From assembly GCA_910575475.1 (NCBI GenBank), contig CAJTGD010000006.1:122208-186207 (forward strand): a stretch of DNA of 64,000 nucleotides, read 5' to 3'. Below are positions 1 through 8,047 of this stretch, piece after piece; positions within the stretch are counted from its first letter, which is position 1; each line of letters opens with the position of its first letter. Below the pieces are notes generated by a model. That model saw only the letters and a program-made list of their open reading frames with translations, was not told the DNA's origin and made no database searches. Both the position numbers and the translations under genes were made by a program. Source of the DNA: Lachnospiraceae bacterium. GTDB lineage: Bacteria; Bacillota; Clostridia; Lachnospirales; Lachnospiraceae.

Positions 1-93
1 CCAGCCGACAACATCATTTCTGTTCAGCCTTGCTTTGCATTCCATATTCATATCTTCTATTGCAGAAATCGCAACCAATTGTTCCAGATACAT
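1..93 (-). CDS. AlbA_2-type putative DNA-binding protein, N-terminus only
   Basis: Partial gene running off the left edge; only the first 31 codons are present. The ATG at 93 has an AGGAGGAGAT ribosome site just upstream. The visible segment (E-x-K run ECKARLNR, then a Trp) matches the start of AlbA_2/Schlafen-like proteins, in which an ExK segment precedes a WLKTVSAFAN-like motif. These proteins usually continue into a divergent AAA domain and a C-terminal winged helix. It is divergent from the ATPase/HNH pair at 271-2159 and shares with it an intergenic region full of phased repeats. Family assignment rests on 31 residues, so it is moderate only. Confidence 0.5.
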   Translation of the reverse strand, partial: MYLEQLVAISAIEDMNMECKARLNRNDVVGW

Positions 94-118
94 GATCTCC
101 TCCTGTGAATCGATATCT

Positions 119-177
119 TTGAAGTACTTCAATTATACTTCAAAGCAACTTCAAAGTCAACTTCAATACGACTTCAA
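119..177. repeat. phased ACTTCAA heptamer repeats, probable operator
   Basis: Five direct copies of ACTTCAA start at 126, 137, 148, 160 and 171, a spacing of 11, 11, 12 and 11 bp, so all lie on about the same face of the helix. An inverted copy at 119-125 abuts the first and makes a 14-bp perfect palindrome (119-132). The block fills the gap between two divergent genes, where an operator would be expected. The binding protein is not known; the AlbA_2-type protein at 1-93 is a natural guess for autoregulation. Confidence 0.7.
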
Positions 178-270
178 AATACGATTGGAGAGGTTGAAAT
201 CCATTTGATTATCTTCTATAATAGGGATATACTTAGCAACTTCGGATCAGGAAACGGATATGGAGGCAAT

Positions 271-1500
271 ATGGAGAACATTTTTATATCGGATATCACA
301 ATAGAATGTGTCAGGCATTTGAAAAATATTACGATACCACTGTCAGACGGAGAGAGAAAGCATTTGATTCTTACAGGCAAAAACGGAAGCGGAAAGACGA
401 GTGTACTGGAGGCGCTGTCTGATTATTTAAATCTTCGAATCACTTCCAAAGAAGTGGCAAATATATTACGTAGTCTAAGCAGTCTTCTACAAGACCCAAA
501 AGCAAGGAGGGATGAAAAAAACTGGGTCGAATATCATGAAGAAGAATTAGAAAAAACGGGTGCCACAAAAACAGGTGTGAAATTACGGTTCAATTGCCAG
601 GAGGAATTACTAAGAGATTACTTTAAAGAGGGAGAATTTGTTTTAGCATACTATAAAGCAGAGAGGGCATTTTATGCAGAGCAGCCAGGCCATATTGAAA
701 AGGTAGAGCTGAAAGATATATATACGATGGAAGAGACGCCACGGCAGGAATTTATAAAATATTTGGCGGATCTCAAGGTGACGGAAGCATTGGCCAGAAG
801 TAACAGAAAACAGGAAAAAGCAGAAGCAATTGCAGAATGGTTCGCGAAGTTTCAGGATTTGTTGCAGAAAATATTTGACGACTCATCTCTTGAATTGATA
901 TTTGAAGAAGATACATTTTCATTTTCCATAAAGGAAAAAGACAGAGAAGTTTTTGACTTCAATACATTGGCGAGCGGTTTTGCGGCGGCTTTGGATATCA
1001 TCTTAGACGTAATGATGCGAATGCAGAAAAGCAAGGGACGGATATTCGATTTCAACATGCCGGGAATTGTTCTGATTGACGAAATCGAGACTCATCTTCA
1101 TCTTGAACTGCAGAAGAAGATACTGGATTTACTGACAACAATATTTCCAAATATCCAGTTTATCATGTCTACGCATTCGCCTTTCATATTGAACAGCCTG
1201 TCCAATGCAGTGATTTATGATCTGGAAAAAAGGATGCTCGTACAAGATGGGCTGGCGAATATTCCTTACAGCGGCATTGTTGAGGGATATTTTAAATCCA
1301 GCGAACTGTCATATTCGTTAAAAGAGAAATATGAGAGATATAAGATACTTACTCAGAAACATGACCTGTTAGATGATGATTTTGAGGAGATTGCGCAACT
1401 GGAAATGTATTTGAACGAGATCCCGGATTACCTGGCGCTTGGCATTACTACAGAATACCAACGGATAAAAATGGAATTTGAGAACAGGGAGGATCTTTGA
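271..1500 (+). CDS. AAA/ABC-type ATPase of a Septu-like (PtuA) pair
   Basis: A 409-residue ATPase. The ATG at 271 is preferred over upstream starts because GGAGG lies 5-9 bases before it. Walker A GKNGSGKTS sits at residues 36-44. Walker B (VLIDEIETHLH) lies near residues 267-278 and the switch histidine STHSPF near 300-305, the arrangement of RecF/OLD-like and PtuA ATPases with a coiled middle region. Its stop overlaps the start of an HNH nuclease by one base (TGATG), so the two are translationally coupled. ATPase-HNH pairs of this kind define the Septu antiphage system; no reverse transcriptase lies beside it, so it is not visibly a retron effector. A defence role is inferred from architecture. 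Confidence 0.72.
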   Translation: MENIFISDITIECVRHLKNITIPLSDGERKHLILTGKNGSGKTSVLEALSDYLNLRITSKEVANILRSLSSLLQDPKARRDEKNWVEYHEEELEKTGATKTGVKLRFNCQEELLRDYFKEGEFVLAYYKAERAFYAEQPGHIEKVELKDIYTMEETPRQEFIKYLADLKVTEALARSNRKQEKAEAIAEWFAKFQDLLQKIFDDSSLELIFEEDTFSFSIKEKDREVFDFNTLASGFAAALDIILDVMMRMQKSKGRIFDFNMPGIVLIDEIETHLHLELQKKILDLLTTIFPNIQFIMSTHSPFILNSLSNAVIYDLEKRMLVQDGLANIPYSGIVEGYFKSSELSYSLKEKYERYKILTQKHDLLDDDFEEIAQLEMYLNEIPDYLALGITTEYQRIKMEFENREDL

Positions 1501-2159
1501 TGGTTAAGGTAAAACGTACGTTTCCGGCCCCTGCGTCTTTGGAGATTGAATCAAAGAAAAGAACCGGGAGCTATGAGAAGCCGGATGTGATAAGACAACT
1601 GAGAGACGATTTTCATAATAAATGCTATATATGTGAAATGAAGAATCTGCAGGATCCGGAGGTGGAACATTTACTGCCGCATAAAAACGGAAAATATTGG
1701 GACAGGAAGTTTGACTGGAATAATCTTTTCTGGTCATGCGGCCACTGCAACAGTGTTAAAAACCAAAAGAAGTATGATATGGGAATCATAGACTGCTGTA
1801 AGCTGGATCCTGAAAAAGTGATTTTTTTCAGGATGACTGAGAATGCGGTTGCGGCAGATGCAAAAAACGAGAATGATGTATCGGCAGTAGTGACGGCGGA
1901 GCTGGTCTGCGAAGTATTTAATAAAAAGAATACGGGGTTGAGAGATTGCAAAACGGAGATGAGATTTCAGGAGCTTACCAGGGAAATGAATCTGTTGTAT
2001 GATAATCTTGAAGAAATAAAAAAGCACCCGGATTCTAAATTCGTATTGAGAAAATTGAAAGCATTGCTGAGGAGAGAATCGGCATTTGCGGCATTTAAAA
2101 GGGAGTATATCCGGGAACATGCAGAGCGTTTCCCTCAGCTCAGGCAATATATTGAATGA
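1500..2159 (+). CDS. HNH endonuclease of a Septu-like (PtuB) pair
   Basis: A 219-residue HNH nuclease. Start is the ATG at 1500, with GGGAGG at 1487-1492; a TTG three bases earlier is possible. The N-terminal third carries a zinc-bound HNH fold: CYIC, then VEHLLPH with the metal/general-base histidine, then NLFWSCGHCN with the second CxxC and catalytic Asn. The remainder is helical and charged, as in the TIGR02646/PtuB group. It is coupled to the ATPase at 271-1500. In Septu the ATPase is thought to control nuclease cleavage of invading DNA or RNA; here that is inferred. All recognisable catalytic residues are present. Confidence 0.72.
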   Translation: MVKVKRTFPAPASLEIESKKRTGSYEKPDVIRQLRDDFHNKCYICEMKNLQDPEVEHLLPHKNGKYWDRKFDWNNLFWSCGHCNSVKNQKKYDMGIIDCCKLDPEKVIFFRMTENAVAADAKNENDVSAVVTAELVCEVFNKKNTGLRDCKTEMRFQELTREMNLLYDNLEEIKKHPDSKFVLRKLKALLRRESAFAAFKREYIREHAERFPQLRQYIE

Positions 2160-2188
2160 TACAATGAGTTACTGTTTGAAAAGTGGTA

Positions 2189-2230
2189 AGGAACTGTGCA
2201 AAAATAACTTGCCTTTTTTGCGCAGTTCCT
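2189..2230 (+). terminator. AGGAACTG hairpin, probable terminator of the Septu-like operon
   Basis: Arms AGGAACTG and CAGTTCCT enclose a further A-run/T-run pairing, giving about 16 near-continuous base pairs around a short loop. It lies 30 bp after the HNH stop. The same AGGAACTGT sequence begins hairpins at 10133 and 51380, so this may be a dispersed repeat used as a terminator. Confidence 0.6.
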
Positions 2231-2277
2231 AAGCTTCTTACAGCGTGAACTCTCCACCGGGCTGCTTTCAGTAAAAC

Positions 2278-2919
2278 TCAGCCCGCCAGATACAACCGAT
2301 ACAATGCGCCCAACTCTCGGATCTCCCGCATCAGCCTTCCTTTCTTCTTCTGGAAATCCCGGCGGGGCATCAGCGCGATCCGCTGAACTACGGCAAAATT
2401 CAATCCGCAGATAAAGGAGACCGCGGCATCGGTATCTAAGTCCTTTTTCAAATCCCCCTCCTGCTTTGCCCGTATCAGCAGATCGGTGAAAAATCTGGTA
2501 AGCCTGTCCGCATTAGGCAGGGTAAGCCGCGCCATGGCTTCCATGGTATCGGGCGTTTCCTGATTCTGTGAATGTATTTGAAATAAAAGAAGCAGCGACA
2601 GCTCCTCCTGATGCTCCATCGCATCCGCAAAAAAATCCTCTATAAACCGTAAAAAGTCATCCAGAGCATTTTCGCCGGATGAAAAATTTTGATATGTGGG
2701 CGTCCATTGCCCGAGGATCTCCTTTTGCAGCGCCAGCAGAATATCATCACTGTTTTTAAAATATTTGTAAAGCGTGACCGCGGAAATATCCAGCGTACGG
2801 GCCAGCTTTTGGATATTGAAGGAATCCATTCCCGCGGCAAGGATCATGGCACGGGCGGCATCTAAAATTTCTTCACGCCGTTTTCGGCGGATCTGTTCAA
2901 AATAAGCGGATTGATCCAT
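2278..2919 (-). CDS. TetR/AcrR family regulator
   Basis: A 213-residue TetR-type repressor. The N-terminal helix-turn-helix (roughly 14-60: EEILDAARAMI, IQKLARTLDIS, VTLYKYFKN) is typical. The C-terminal two-thirds is an all-helical ligand domain that I cannot assign to a ligand. It lies 34 bp downstream of the esterase gene on the same strand and is probably cotranscribed. A 15-bp palindrome overlapping the likely promoter (4698-4712) is a candidate operator, implying that the regulator controls the esterase and itself. Confidence 0.85.
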   Translation of the reverse strand: MDQSAYFEQIRRKRREEILDAARAMILAAGMDSFNIQKLARTLDISAVTLYKYFKNSDDILLALQKEILGQWTPTYQNFSSGENALDDFLRFIEDFFADAMEHQEELSLLLLFQIHSQNQETPDTMEAMARLTLPNADRLTRFFTDLLIRAKQEGDLKKDLDTDAAVSFICGLNFAVVQRIALMPRRDFQKKKGRLMREIRELGALYRLYLAG

Positions 2920-2953
2920 TGTAATTCTGTCCTTTTCATTTTTCTGAGGTTTC

Positions 2954-4639
2954 TTAACATATCAATTCAAAGGGAATAGCCGGTATATCTGCCTGATTGT
3001 ACAGATTGACCAGATACCACCGGGTCTGCGCAAATTCTACGGAGACTTTCCCGATCCCTTCCGGAAGCAGGATCACCAGCTTCTCGCCTTCCACATCAGC
3101 GGTAACTGGAATTTCCTCTCTGCGGTCTGCGCTGTCTTCCGCATCAGTACCAGCCAAGATCGCTTCGCTGCAATCCGCGTCACCTTCCGCATCAGACGCA
3201 GCCAAACACTCATCTCCGCAGCCGGCCCCATGTCCGGCTTCTTCACAAGCGGGCTTCTCCGCACCGGAAATTTCCACCGGATAGACATGCAGTGCCTCCA
3301 CCGCATCACCCTTGACCTTCAGCCCGCCCTCCGCGTTCTGAAACACGATCTCAATGCGGCTGCCGTCCCGCCGGATGCTTTCTGCCATGGGCGCGTCGCA
3401 TAGTAGTGATTCTCCGTATACATGCCCTCTCGCCAGAAGCGCAAGGCGTTCCCCTACGACCTTTTTGTCCTTTGGATGAATGTCCATCCGCTCTCCCGCA
3501 TCGGAAATGGAGCATAAATATGCTTTGCTTACGGTTCTCGCAGCCATTTCCTGACAGTTTCGGATCGTCATGTAATCCCGATTTCCCGGACCGTCCAACA
3601 GCCAGTTTTCCCATCCCGGAAGCTGCACGAACAGGAAGGGAAGCCCGGCATCCTTCCAGAGCGCGCGCCAGTCTCCGATCAAAGCAGCCAGCATGTCCCG
3701 GTACAGGCACTGCTTCCCGGGCTCATCGTCGCTTTCGCCCTGATACCAGAGAAATCCGCGGATCCCATAGGGGGCGATCGTTTTCAGCATATGCTCATAC
3801 AGAGATCCCGGAATTTCACACGGCATCATGCATTCCAGATAGTCCTCCGTGCCGGCCGGCATGTTCTGAAAAAAATCCGCCAGCTCCTCGGGGCTGAGTG
3901 TCCTTGGCAGCACGGTTTCCCCGAAAGGATCACCAAAGGGGTCTCCCCTGTGGTTCATCGGATTGCCGTGTTGCTTTTCCCAGTATTCCTCCAGATCCAT
4001 TTCCGCGATCCGGTCCTCGTACATCTGCATCCACGGCTTTCCCGCGCGCTCCACGCTTTCCGCGGACATCCAGGCGCAGGATCGTGTCCCGCCCCAATTG
4101 CATCCGATGATCCCCACGGGGACATCCAATACGCGCTCGAGCTCCCGTTCAAAATAATATCCGACCGCGCTGAAATATTCCAGATTTTCCGGATCCGCTT
4201 TCCGCCAGATCCCCATCCTGCTGTAGTCAAATTCCTCCGCCTGTCCGTCATAGCTGACCTCCGGCACATCAAAAAAACGGACTCTCGGATTGCTGCAGTT
4301 CTTCAAGGCTTCCGCCCGGTGCTTTTCATAGCGCATGTGAAATTCCATATTGGACTGCCCTCCGGCAACCCAGACTTCGCCAACCGCGACCTGAGAAAAT
4401 GTGATTGTCTCCGATTCCCCTGCCGCGGAAACAGAACGCAGTACGAGCTCTTCCTCATCGGAGGCATCCAATGGGGGCAGCGTCAGCGCCCAGTTGCCGG
4501 CCGCGTCCGCAGCGGCTTCCCCCTGTCTGCCCTGGATCTCCCCGCGGATCGTCTCTCCCCGCGAGCCGATCCCCCAGATGACGACAGGCTTGTTCCTCTG
4601 TAAAATCATTCCGTTTTGAAATATTGCTGCTGGTTTCAT
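2954..4639 (-). CDS. SGNH-type sialate O-acetylesterase-like carbohydrate esterase
   Basis: A 561-residue protein starting at the ATG at 4639, with AGAGGAGG 7 bases upstream. Family blocks are clear: GGQSNME with the nucleophilic Ser, WGGTRSCAWMS, LWYQGESD, and the late DxxH block DIHPKDK. There is no signal peptide, so it should act inside the cell on imported oligosaccharide. Such enzymes remove O-acetyl groups from sialic acid or plant glycans; the substrate is not fixed here. Oddity: an acidic, Ala/Asp/Glu/Cys-rich repeated insert of about 50 residues (DNA about 3090-3260) interrupts the C-terminal region just before the last beta strands. It is followed by a TetR gene. Confidence 0.8.
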   Translation of the reverse strand: MKPAAIFQNGMILQRNKPVVIWGIGSRGETIRGEIQGRQGEAAADAAGNWALTLPPLDASDEEELVLRSVSAAGESETITFSQVAVGEVWVAGGQSNMEFHMRYEKHRAEALKNCSNPRVRFFDVPEVSYDGQAEEFDYSRMGIWRKADPENLEYFSAVGYYFERELERVLDVPVGIIGCNWGGTRSCAWMSAESVERAGKPWMQMYEDRIAEMDLEEYWEKQHGNPMNHRGDPFGDPFGETVLPRTLSPEELADFFQNMPAGTEDYLECMMPCEIPGSLYEHMLKTIAPYGIRGFLWYQGESDDEPGKQCLYRDMLAALIGDWRALWKDAGLPFLFVQLPGWENWLLDGPGNRDYMTIRNCQEMAARTVSKAYLCSISDAGERMDIHPKDKKVVGERLALLARGHVYGESLLCDAPMAESIRRDGSRIEIVFQNAEGGLKVKGDAVEALHVYPVEISGAEKPACEEAGHGAGCGDECLAASDAEGDADCSEAILAGTDAEDSADRREEIPVTADVEGEKLVILLPEGIGKVSVEFAQTRWYLVNLYNQADIPAIPFELIC

Positions 4640-4697
4640 ACTTTTCCTCCTCTGAATCCCCATGAAGCAGTAATGTGCTTGCATGGTGTAAAATAAA

Positions 4698-4734
4698 TTA
4701 ATACTATATTAACTTATTTTTTCGGGATTTGCAA
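4698..4734 (-). promoter_or_regulatory. promoter and palindromic operator for the esterase/TetR operon
   Basis: On the minus strand TTGCAA (4729-4734) is followed after 17 bp by TAATAT (4706-4711). The -10 lies inside a perfect 15-bp palindrome, TTAATA-n3-TATTAA (4698-4712). That size and position suit a TetR dimer blocking RNA polymerase. Confidence 0.5.
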
Positions 4735-4822
4735 GACCATTCAAAAGTCGCCTGACGGAGAGGGGATGGATGCCTGAAGCACATAAAAGACCAGAATGCA
4801 CATCAATCTGATTATCACCCCG

Positions 4823-7288
4823 TCATTTTCTGTCGATAAAACTATATACACTTACGGCTGCTGTTCTGATTTGCTTGCACATATGATGCAGGATAATAAC
4901 CGGGAAGAGGACGCAGGCCGCCATCATCCCAGCGTCTGTCACTGCGAATGTTATAAAAAATGACTCCTGCCTGCCGATCCGCAGGGCAAGCTGTGCGATT
5001 CCAACCGCAGCCAATGCCGGACATCCCTGCCGCAACCCTTCCCTCATCACCATCCCGTACATCTCTTTCCTACGGATCCCGATCTTATGCATGATCAAAA
5101 ATTCATTTCTCCTGCTGAGCAGGCTGGAAAAGACGGTATTAAAATAAATGATCAGGCCGATGGACACGAGGATGATTAGAAAGAAACCATGCAGGATCCG
5201 CTGGTTTCGGTCCGAATCCAGAAATTTTTGCATCTGCCGCGCCGCGCTGTGGAACATGTACCCGGAGGAATCTGCCAGCCGTTCCAGGCGGGATGAAACT
5301 GCCGCTTCCTCCCCGTCTTCTGTCCAAACATTGACGACCTGCCGGTACAATCTGCCCGGAAACAGGCGTGCGGTTTCCTTGTCCACAATTATAATATTTC
5401 CTCCCACATGGCTCTCGGACAGCATGATATTCTGGGTGGACAGCAGCTTGACGCGGGCCTGGCGGCATCTGCTCTTTGATCCGGTCGAGATCAGCTCCTC
5501 ATCATACAGGGTAAAGGCATCCCCAATCTGCAGATTCAGCGTTTCGGCCAGAGTTCCTTCCATTACGGCTGCATGTCCGTCTGTCTTTTCATCATAGGAC
5601 GGGATCAGGGCCTTCATATCATCCGATGCCGCCAGGATCACGTTGTACAGACACTGCGGCTTTCCGTCGATCATCTGCTCCGTTTCCGACAACATTTCAT
5701 AATAACCGGCGTCAGCGTTTAAGTCCTGCTTTTCTTCGCATAAAAAGATTCCCCTGTCGTAGCTGAATGCATAACCCTGTACCTGCCGGATGCCCGGAAG
5801 CCTTTTGATCTCCTGCATGATCTGGTCAGATATGGAAGGAATATCTGTGTCAGGCCTCGACATACTTTCAAAGATGCTGCCCGCTGTGAGCTGCAGGTCC
5901 CCCGGCACATACTCTTTCACGGATAGGATCCCCTCATCGCTGTGGTTGTCCTGGATTCCTAACATGCTGATCAGGATGGCAGACATCGATAAGATCATCA
6001 GCGCAGGAAGCATCCTCCGGGCCGGTTTGCGGCTGTGCGGATGAAACCATTTTCGACGCCTTGTAAAGACTTGCCTGAAAGCTGCAAAGGCCGGCTTGAA
6101 AGCTGTAAAGTCCGGCCCATAAGCAACCGGCCTCCGCAGAGCCAGGACAGCCCCGGGGAGGAGGATCAACAGGAGCAAAAGGCCCGTATCCGATATACTG
6201 CCCCAGGACAGGCCAGGGGAGACCCGGCTGCCTGCGTCGTAAGTTTCCGTGAAGGTCTTCATCATTTCACAGTAAACAGCCCGATTGACAAGAGAACCCG
6301 CCAGGATCCCTGCCGCAAAACCGATACAGACAAGGATCAGAAATTCCGTTCCAACGATCTTTAGCAGATCCCTTTTCTGAAACCCCATATGTCTCAAAGC
6401 CGTAAAATCCCGCTCCTTTTCCCAAAGACGGTTGGAAAAAATGTGCCAGATCACCAGGGCGCAGATCAGCCATACGGCGGCATTCATGAGCCGGTTTTGC
6501 TTTTCCAGAGTCCCGCCGGAATCGACAGCATCCGCAAGCAGGAAATTTTTCCGCACCTGTAAGGTCTCCAGCGCCTCCCCTTCATAGCCCAGATATGCAT
6601 TGAGCCGATCGATGGATCCCTGGATATCTTCCTCATTGCAAAACCGGACCGCGGCATCCACGGATCCGCCCATTTCCCGAATCACCGATGCCGCCAGCTC
6701 CTCCGAAACATATCCCGTCCTGCGGTCCGCGAATCCGGTTTCCGGCTGAACCGTCCCGACGATGGTGAGGACGAGTCCCGGAATCGAACGTATCACATCC
6801 CCGGTGTCCGGATCCGTGGCTGTCAGGTCAACGGAGACCGTATCCCCCAGAGTCAGGCCGTACCGCTCCATATAATTTTCCGTAAATACCACTTCCTGCT
6901 TTCCATCCGCCCAGCGCCCGCCGGTCACCTGCTTGATATTTTCGCCGGCAACGTCCGCGCTTAGATCCCGGAAGCTCTCATCGATAAAGTCAAAACAGGT
7001 CCCATCCGCCGCGCGTCCCAGATGAAAATGCATCCCGGCATCCGCCGCAAGCTCACAGTCCCGGAGCTTCTGGAACGCTGCTTCCGAAATATCGGAATAC
7101 AGGGCATGCTGTTTCCCTTCCAGCGCTTCCGCGTTCCGCCGGTTTGCCGTCCGGACATTGAGAAAAAGCTGATTTCCCACCAGAAGAAATATTGTGACAA
7201 AGCAGAGGAACAGGCTGGTAAGAACGGTGCTTTTCTGATCCTTCCGCAGATATCCTGCTGCGACAGTCATTACCTTGTATTTATCCAT
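4823..7288 (-). CDS. FtsX-type ABC transporter permease
   Basis: An 821-residue membrane protein with two MacB/FtsX-like halves. The N-terminal TM (about residues 20-42) is followed by a roughly 230-residue extracytoplasmic domain and a first group of three TMs. A second extracytoplasmic domain and a C-terminal group of TMs follow. The ATG at 7288 is chosen because it overlaps the ATPase stop (ATGGATAA); a longer frame upstream lies inside the ATPase gene. With the ATPase at 7281-7937 it makes an exporter or peptide-resistance transporter of the BceAB/MacB type. A sensor kinase and regulator lie immediately upstream, as is common for bacitracin or cationic-peptide detoxification modules. The substrate is inferred, not shown. 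Confidence 0.85.
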   Translation of the reverse strand: MDKYKVMTVAAGYLRKDQKSTVLTSLFLCFVTIFLLVGNQLFLNVRTANRRNAEALEGKQHALYSDISEAAFQKLRDCELAADAGMHFHLGRAADGTCFDFIDESFRDLSADVAGENIKQVTGGRWADGKQEVVFTENYMERYGLTLGDTVSVDLTATDPDTGDVIRSIPGLVLTIVGTVQPETGFADRRTGYVSEELAASVIREMGGSVDAAVRFCNEEDIQGSIDRLNAYLGYEGEALETLQVRKNFLLADAVDSGGTLEKQNRLMNAAVWLICALVIWHIFSNRLWEKERDFTALRHMGFQKRDLLKIVGTEFLILVCIGFAAGILAGSLVNRAVYCEMMKTFTETYDAGSRVSPGLSWGSISDTGLLLLLILLPGAVLALRRPVAYGPDFTAFKPAFAAFRQVFTRRRKWFHPHSRKPARRMLPALMILSMSAILISMLGIQDNHSDEGILSVKEYVPGDLQLTAGSIFESMSRPDTDIPSISDQIMQEIKRLPGIRQVQGYAFSYDRGIFLCEEKQDLNADAGYYEMLSETEQMIDGKPQCLYNVILAASDDMKALIPSYDEKTDGHAAVMEGTLAETLNLQIGDAFTLYDEELISTGSKSRCRQARVKLLSTQNIMLSESHVGGNIIIVDKETARLFPGRLYRQVVNVWTEDGEEAAVSSRLERLADSSGYMFHSAARQMQKFLDSDRNQRILHGFFLIILVSIGLIIYFNTVFSSLLSRRNEFLIMHKIGIRRKEMYGMVMREGLRQGCPALAAVGIAQLALRIGRQESFFITFAVTDAGMMAACVLFPVIILHHMCKQIRTAAVSVYSFIDRK

Positions 7289-7937
7289 GTACGATCTCAC
7301 CATCCTCCAAACGCAGGATCCGGTCCGCGCCCTTTGCCAGATTTTCGTTGTGTGTGACGAGCAGGATACTGGTTCCATATGCTGCGGCCAGGCTTGTCAG
7401 CAGCTTCATGACGTTCCGCTCCGTTTTCGAGTCCAGATTTCCTGTGGGCTCGTCCGCCAGGAGGATGGAAGGATGGTTCACCAGCGCCCGCGCGATGGCG
7501 GTACGCTGCTGCTGTCCTCCGGATAACTGATCCGGATAAAATGCTTCAAACCGGGAGATCTCCAGCATGCGGAGAAGCTCTTTTACATACTCCTCGTCCG
7601 GTTTCAGCTGGGGCAGCCGGATGTTGTCAATTGTGGTCAGCGACGGCAATAACTCATAGGCCTGAAAAATGAACCCTATCTTTTCCCGGCGGAGCAGCGT
7701 CCGTTTTTCCTCGGTCAGGCCGGAAATGCTGACGCCGTCGATGAAAACGTCTCCCTCCGTAGGACAATCCAGGCCCGCCAGGATATGGAGAAGCGTTGAT
7801 TTTCCTGAGCCGCTGCGCCCCAGCAGGGCGATGAATTCCCCCTGGCGGACCGTCAGGGAGACATCGTGCAGCGCCCGAAACGATACCGTATGCTGACGGT
7901 ATATTTTAGAAATGTGATCTGCCCTTATAACTTCCAA
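7281..7937 (-). CDS. ABC transporter ATP-binding protein (MacB/LolD type)
   Basis: A 218-residue ATPase with Walker A GRSGSGKST, Q-loop region (IFQAYELLP), signature LSGGQQQRTAIARAL, Walker B ILLADEPTGNLDS and switch His (LVTHNENL). The start is TTG at 7937, supported by AGGAGG 8 bases upstream; no ATG fits. It overlaps the permease start by 8 bp. It energises the FtsX-type permease encoded next. The preceding intergenic region contains a 79-bp palindromic repeat (7969-8047), which separates it from the sensor kinase gene. Confidence 0.9.
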   Translation of the reverse strand: MEVIRADHISKIYRQHTVSFRALHDVSLTVRQGEFIALLGRSGSGKSTLLHILAGLDCPTEGDVFIDGVSISGLTEEKRTLLRREKIGFIFQAYELLPSLTTIDNIRLPQLKPDEEYVKELLRMLEISRFEAFYPDQLSGGQQQRTAIARALVNHPSILLADEPTGNLDSKTERNVMKLLTSLAAAYGTSILLVTHNENLAKGADRILRLEDGEIVHG

Positions 7938-7968
7938 TGAAAAAACCTCCTATGAATGTTATATTTTT

Positions 7969-8047
7969 TAACTGTACGGTTGCTAATCCAAGTTTTATTG
8001 CAATAAATTACATAAAACTGAGATTTCGGATTGCAACCGTACAGTTA
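7969..8047. repeat. 79-bp inverted-repeat element, copy 1
   Basis: Outer arms AACTGTACGGTTGC and GCAACCGTACAGTT match perfectly (15 bp including the flanking T/A). Inner pairs TAATCC/GGATT and AGTTTTAT/ATAAAACT follow, so the whole element can fold. Its right end overlaps the stop codon of the sensor kinase. A second copy in reverse orientation lies at 25741-25819. It contains no coding capacity and resembles a REP/MITE-like element. Confidence 0.8.

Noticed and set aside
126..177. CRISPR-like array
   Set aside because: The 7-bp repeats at one-turn spacing have no unique spacers of suitable length; they fit an operator.
3406..4603. Long plus-strand frames opposite the SGNH esterase
   Set aside because: Pro/Arg/Ser-rich antisense shadows of a GC-rich gene without ribosome sites.
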